Below, in pieces: positions 58,733 through 64,000 of a DNA stretch of 64,000 bases. The position numbers and the translations under genes are program-made. Origin of the DNA: Chlamydomonas sphaeroides (Eukaryota; Chlorophyta; Chlorophyceae; Chlamydomonadales; Chlamydomonadaceae); assembly GCA_001662425.1 (NCBI GenBank), contig BDDC01000162.1:1-64000 (forward strand). Reading direction: 5' to 3'. A model generated the notes under the pieces. The model was not told the DNA's origin, searched no databases, and saw only the letters and a program-made list of their open reading frames with translations. Every line of letters begins with the position of its first letter. Position 1 is the stretch's first letter.

Positions 58733-61700
58733 GGCTCGAGCGCTGTTGGTGTGTTCCTTGGTCTGTGTTTTCTCATTATCTGCTTGATCCAGAATGTTCC
58801 TGTTGATTCCCTGGCCATGGCGAATTGGGGAAAGAGCGACCTAGCAGCCAAGAAGCGCAGCGTTGGCGAAGGCACGCGCGCTGTGACTGGATTGAATGCG
58901 GCACGATGAAATAGAAAAAGAAATAGATGTACGGCGAGCTTGACTCGCCGTGATTGAAGGAGGTAGGGAGATCAGGAGGGCCGAAGCCCCCTACGCGCCC
59001 TGTCCCCCGGGGGCACGATGATAATGCTCTTGATGGTTGAGGCCGCCGGCGGACTTCGTACCTGTGACTTACTGCGCTGCGTTGCCTGTGCGATCTGTGC
59101 CATTGCACGCACGGCAGCCCCCAGTGGGTGGCAGCACGGCGGCAGTCGTCACCCACGGGCCGTCGCGACAGCGATTGGCAGGACAGAGCGCCTGCTGGGC
59201 GGAGGCGGCGCGTGAGAGGACTGGAGCCATGGATTGCTGCCAGGCGAATGACAATGATTGCCGAGGTGTCATAGTTCACATGCCTCGCTGACGAACTCAA
59301 ATTCATACCTCACGTAGATGTGACTCCAGCTTCATACCCTTTGCGCCGCCATGCTCGCACAATGTGTCCCTGGACGGGCCTGATATTGCGGCTGGCTAGC
59401 GTGCGGTACGGGGGTCCCCGCTGACCGCGGCGTGCTGTGTGAACCTGTGTCTGCTGGAATGTTGTGGTAGTCTTGTGCTGTGTTGTGTTGCCAGGCTGTA
59501 GCGGGCTAAGCATAGTCCTAGCCCGGAGCGCCGGATACCGTGCGCGCCTTACATCGTGCTGCGTTTGCGTACTAGCGCTTGTTTAGTCCAGCAGGTACCC
59601 GCGCTGCAGTGTAAGTTACGCCGTGCCAGCCGGACGACGACCGGGTCGTGGTGACGTGGCTTGGTGCGGGTGGCACTGCCGAGCGAGGGCAACGCGGCTG
59701 ACTAGGCGCGGCTGCAGGTGGCGCGGCGTGTGCCGCCCAGGGGCCCCCTCCCCTGGTGCCGCCGGACCGCGGCGGACCGCGGCGGCCGCGGCTGGGGGCC
59801 GGCGGCTGCCATGTATGTGTGGCCTCTGGCACGCCGCCGCTGTCATGCCAGGGTGCGCTCCAGGACTGGGCGTAGACAGTGGGCTCCTCGTCACCTTGGA
59901 CGTCTGCGCCGCTGTTGTCGCTGAGGGTGGGTGGCCAGCAGCAGTATTCTGGCGCGCTGCTGTTGCAATCGCGTGGGTTGCTTGGGCCGCGGCGTGCGCC
60001 ACCTACCCTGGCGCCGGCCGCAACCCAGAGCAACGTTGTTCAATGGGGCATGCTGCGACGTCCGATGTTTTGAGGATGAGCCTGCGCGGGGCGGGCTGCG
60101 GGCTTGGGTACTTCGGCCGGGATTCCTTGGCGGGTGGGCGCTGCACGGTGAGCCCTCGGGCGGGGCTCTGGTTTGCTGCGGGGGCGCCGGGGCCGGACTG
60201 GACGAGTGTGGAATGCGCTCTGAGCTTCAACAGAAGCTCGGCTGAGCTCATGCCCACGGATTGCAACAGTGCCGCCAAGGCGCCGCGCCAGCCGGGCCAT
60301 CGACGGCCCGAATCACGCCCTGAGTGCTCACAGTGGCACTGCCGCATTGGAGGAGCTGACACAGACTGCGCTTCACCACTTTTGCTGTACAGGTCGACAT
60401 TAAAGCAGGACATTAAAAATCTGTCCAAGCTGCGCATGGGTGCATGGCTCGCCCCAGAAAGAGGCCACCCCGTTGTGACAACCCTGACCAGGCGCAAACA
60501 GTCGATCATTATGCGGTTGTAGCCGGGACTATTTTAGGAGCCTCGGGCACACCAACATCCGTGCCCTCACCCCACGGGCCGGACCTAGCCGCCCGATCTG
60601 CCTAAACGGCAGGAATGCACATCTCAACGAACACCGCTGCTGCTGCCGCTCTAGCTGTGTCGCGGCCGCTTGCGGCGGCCGCTACCAAACCCCTCCGCCT
60701 CCGCCGCCCAGCCCATCGCCGCCCGGCCCATCGCCGCCGCCAGGGCGGAAGCAGGCCGGGCGCTCAGCCCCGAGCAGCTGGAGGCACAGCAGCAGCAGCA
60801 GCAGCAATGTGAAGAGCAGCGTTGAGGTCACGGTCGCGAGCTGGATTTGTGTTGCGGCGGTGCATCGTGCACTGACACGAGAGAGGCTTGAATTTCAAGC
60901 TTACAAGTGAACTTTGAGACTGTGAAACTATGAAGGCAGATGGATATGCAAGAGCCGCATGCGTATCACGCGTACACAGGCCGACAGAGGTGCGTTCGGC
61001 ATGCACGGCAACTTGCTCGCCACCTCCCTCAAACGTCAGCCACCCCTGGGTACACAGCGACGTCGCCAGTCGACGTCTGCCTTTGCATGCTGGCCGCACT
61101 CCCACTAACTGTTGCACCGAAGTGGATGTTTCGTACTTGTGGTGCCCGACCAGGGGAGCTGTGCCCGACAGCCCGAGTCCACATTTAAGCAGGACAATTT
61201 AAAACCCTACATACAGGCCCTACGCCTCCTCGTTCGCACTATGTGACAACACGTTTAATGTGTACATTCCCTCAAGCTAAGTGGCACACTGCGGCACGGG
61301 TGACGTAACACGCGCACTCAACCACCAGGACGTTGACGCCCCAACTTGACGACCCGCACCGCCTACAACACTAACAATTAAAGAACCGTGACATACACAC
61401 AGTGGGAAAAGCAGCATAAGTGTTCGAGCGCTCGGACACAGGACAGGGAACAGCGCTGTCCTCAGCTCGACTGCACACGCCACCGAGTATCGCAGCTTAC
61501 AGGTCCGCTTCATGCGTGGTGGGCATTGAGGGCTGTTCAAGCGGGCACGGCTCTCAGCACGCGGCATCGCGAGACGCAGCGCCGAGCCCCGCGTGCTGCG
61601 ATGCAAGACTGACGTCGTGAACACAAGCGCGGCGGCTCAATGGCTTCCTGGCTGCTAAGCACCTGCTCGGCCACAACGTACTGAACCGGTCGGAACGGGA

Positions 61701-61745
61701 GACCCTTCGGCGCCCTGGGAGGCTTTGTCTCGCAGCGCGACCACA
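58733..61745. other. Intergenic region between the two channel genes
   Basis: Three kilobases with no recognisable gene. TGTAA at 59610-59614 might end the first channel transcript. An open frame at 59623-60522 (plus) lacks coding character. A short frame near 60700-60821 (ending in LSPEQLEAQQQQQQQ) looks protein-like but has no clear start. A similar ~29-base sequence around AAGCAGGACA occurs at about 60393 and 61180. The last 600 bases are AT-richer, consistent with a promoter. Confidence 0.35.
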
Positions 61746-63647
61746 ATGCAACGGCAGGCCACAACAAACCTGCACCGGCAGTCGACGGCCAGCCTGTCGG
61801 GCGTCGACGCCCGACGGGCGGTGCATCCGGGCAGGCCAGCAGCGGTGGACCTGCTCCGCCTGGCCAACCCTCTGCCGGTGCTTGACGCTTGGCTGCCCGT
61901 GCTGCACCCCACGAGCTTAGCCTACACCAGGTGGGGCCGGAGGCCTGCTCGCGGCGCATCACCAGCCACAAGAAAAAAGAGTCGTGTTGAAAGCCCGTCC
62001 CACTCGACGAGGCTGCTTGGCCCTTCGCTTGGCGCCTGCCTCACCTCAACGGCCCCGCCCCTTCCCCCCCCCCCCTTAATCTGCCTCGCAGCTGGTCGTT
62101 GCNNNNNNNNNNNNNNNNNNNNNNNNNNNNNNNNNNNNNNNNNNNNNNNNNNNNNNNNNNNNNNNNNNNNNNNNNNNNNNNNNNNNNNNNNNNNNNNNNN
62201 NNNNNNNNNNNNNNNNNNNNNNNNNNNNNNNNNNNNNNNNNNNNNNNNNNNNNNNNNNNNNNNNNNNNNNNNNNNNNNNNNNNNNNNNNNNNNNNNNNNN
62301 NNNNNNNNNNNNNNNNNNNNNNNNNNNNNNNNNNNNNNNNNNNNNNNNNNNNNNNNNNNNNNNNNNNNNNNNNNNNNNNNNNNNNNNNNNNNNNNNNNNN
62401 NNNNNNNNNNNNNNNNNNNNNNNNNNNNNNNNTGCTTCTGGTGCTGGCAAGTCGGGACACGCCCAGCTCTGAGGCAGAGCGCGGGCTCCGCATCCGCTTC
62501 CTATCCCCCGAGCCACGCAGCTGCATGTGCCAGAAGCACTCGCGTCAACCCCGACCAAGCAAACCCTATGTGTGTTCATTTGTAAGGAGAGCTATACAAA
62601 GTTGTGTTATGTGTGCGTGTGTGCGCCCTACCCCGCCCTCTACCCCGCGGCACAGGTGTTCGTCATCGTCGCGGTCCCACTCCAGATCGGCTTCCGGGTC
62701 CTCGACGCGCTGCCCGCCTTCAAAGCCTTCGACTGGGCCAGCACAGCCCTATTCATGCTGGACATTGGCATTCAGTTCCGGTGGGGCGGGACCTGAGGGA
62801 CCGGGAGCACACGTGGGAAGCGCAGCCAGCCGGAGCGCCCCACCCAGGCCCTGCAGCGCCCAGCGGCCAACACCAGCCCACCGTGCCACCACGCCGCTGC
62901 CTCCCCTACCCTGCCCTCCCCTCCCGCAGCTCCGCCTACGTCACGCAGCAGGGCGAGCTGGAGCGCGACACGCGGCAGATCGCTATCCACTACGTTCGTG
63001 GCATGTTTGTGGTGGACCTGCTGTCGGCACTGCCCTACCAACTGTGAGGGCAAGGGGGTGCGCATTCTTGAGGGCCCCGGCCGCTGGAGCACACACTGCC
63101 ATGGGCCTCGGCCGTCGGGACACAGGAGAAGCACGTGCCTGGGGCTCCCACGTGGGGCTCCCACGTGGGGCTCCTATGCATGTGAGGCGCCACGCCACAT
63201 GCGTGTGCACCCTCCATCTATCCACACCGCCCGCCAACTGCCACCGCCACCGCCCCAACCGCCAACCGCCAACCGCAGTATCCTGGCGGGCGTGGACCGC
63301 GCCACGCAGCACCACCTGGTGTGGCTGGGCCTGCTCAAGCTGCCGCGCCTGGTGCGCCTGGCCAAGTGAGGCCCGCACGTGGAGCGAAGCGGGGGGCAAG
63401 CAAAACCTGGCCTGTGCCCCCATGTGCAGTGTCCCGCCAGGGCGCAGCGCGGTGCCCGGCCAACCATGTCCGCTCCCGCCGCGACGCCCCCCACCGCCGC
63501 GCCGCTGCCGCGGCCCCCGCCTGCCCTCTGCGCCCCCGCCTCCAGGCTGCTCAACCGCGGCAGCCATGGGCGCTACACCACGGCCATATCCATGATGCGG
63601 CTGCTGGTGGCTATGCTGCTGCTCGTGCACGGCTCGGTGTGCCTGTG
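61746..63647 (+). CDS. Second cyclic-nucleotide-type channel gene, 5' part (partial)
   Basis: Visible exons: 61746-61930; the end of an exon just after the N run (to 62446); 62656-62780; 62930-63043; 63279-63365; 63546-63647. They read LANPLPVLDAWLPVLHPTSL, then LLVL|VFVIVAVPLQIGF (S1), AFDWASTALFMLDIGIQFR (S2), SAYVTQQGELERDTRQIAIH with YVRGMFVVDLLSALPYQL (S3), HHLVWLGLLKLPRLVRLAK (S4) and MMRLLVAMLLLVHGSVCLW (S5). Order, exon phases and sequence match the first channel gene, so the two are paralogs in the same orientation. The pore and any binding domain lie beyond the window. The gap removes the start of S1. The intron after LLVL needs a GC donor (CTG|GCAAGT). An exon near 63855-63960 may follow but could not be fixed. 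Confidence 0.78.
62103..62432. other. Assembly gap (330 N)
   Basis: An N run that interrupts the second channel gene, covering the start of the exon for segment S1. Confidence 0.99.
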
Positions 63648-64000
63648 GTGAGGGGCACAACAGGACACACGGACCAGGGGCGCGCCCGCGTAGGCAGCCC
63701 GACCCGAGCCGCGCCGGGCGCCGCGGGCTCCCCACGCTCCCAACCCCCGCCCCGCGGCTCGGCACGCGGTGTTCCTCTAGTTAGGAGCGCCCCTGGTGGG
63801 GCACCCCCGCCGCCGGCGCCCCCCAAGAGGCGCTGCCTTGACCCCATGCCACAGCGTGAGGATCACGGTGCAGCGGACCGCCTGCGCCAAAGCCGTGCGC
63901 GGAGCCCCCGCCCCACGGGGAACCCACAGCCGGGCTCCCGCGCGCGTGCCCCGCAGTTGCGATGCGCGGTGCGGCCGACGGACCGCTCACCGCCACCCCT

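Noticed and set aside
59623..60522. 299-codon plus-strand open frame between the channel genes
   Set aside because: Cys/Trp/Arg-rich translation without conserved blocks, and open frames overlap it on the other strand, as expected by chance at this GC content.

Overview
This is eukaryotic nuclear DNA, most likely from a green alga (Chlorophyta, probably Chlorophyceae). The evidence is very high GC, dense short introns, TGTAA motifs downstream of several stop codons (the green-algal polyadenylation signal), Ala/Gly/Gln-rich low-complexity protein, and genes such as a soluble-adenylyl-cyclase-type enzyme and plastid-targeted proteins. I cannot name the species. There are two assembly gaps (N runs at 43163-43172 and 62103-62432). 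Gene models were built by hand by joining exons at GT/GC...AG sites with consistent reading phase. Twelve of the fourteen loci give complete in-frame models; the LRR gene at the left edge and the second channel gene at the right edge are partial.

Layout from left to right: 3' end of an LRRC40-like leucine-rich-repeat gene (+); SENP8/DEN1-type NEDD8 protease (-); RING-variant protein (+); plastid/thylakoid TPR protein (-); small Nudix hydrolase (-); unknown two-helix membrane protein (-); 13-exon F-box/LRR gene (-); plastid-targeted green-lineage protein of unknown function (+); Rab geranylgeranyltransferase beta subunit (-); 29-exon soluble-adenylyl-cyclase-like gene (+, 27796-41623); armadillo-repeat gene (-); mitochondrial ribosomal protein bL27m (+); cyclic-nucleotide-binding-domain ion channel (+, 51434-58732); start of a second, paralogous channel (+, from 61746). 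Many neighbours are arranged head to head, so several short intergenic stretches are probably shared promoters (3715-4298, 21815-22263, 27182-27795, 47974-48263).

The left half is mostly housekeeping: NEDD8 processing, putative RING and F-box ubiquitin functions, Rab prenylation, plastid proteins and mitochondrial translation. The right half stands out. A cyclase with both metal-binding aspartates sits about 10 kb from a channel with a C-terminal cyclic-nucleotide-binding domain, and a second paralogous channel follows it. This looks like a physically linked cAMP-production and cAMP-sensing neighbourhood. The cyclase has a roughly 670-residue low-complexity insertion inside its first catalytic domain. 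The first channel has a pore segment without the usual GYG/GFG filter and a tail of about 1,180 residues.

Another recurrent feature is GC-AG introns: seven of about 100 modelled introns, in seven different genes, need a GC donor to keep frame. Several introns contain tandem repeats, and two introns of the F-box gene share repeat blocks in the same order. No tRNA, rRNA, CRISPR array or clear transposon was recognised.
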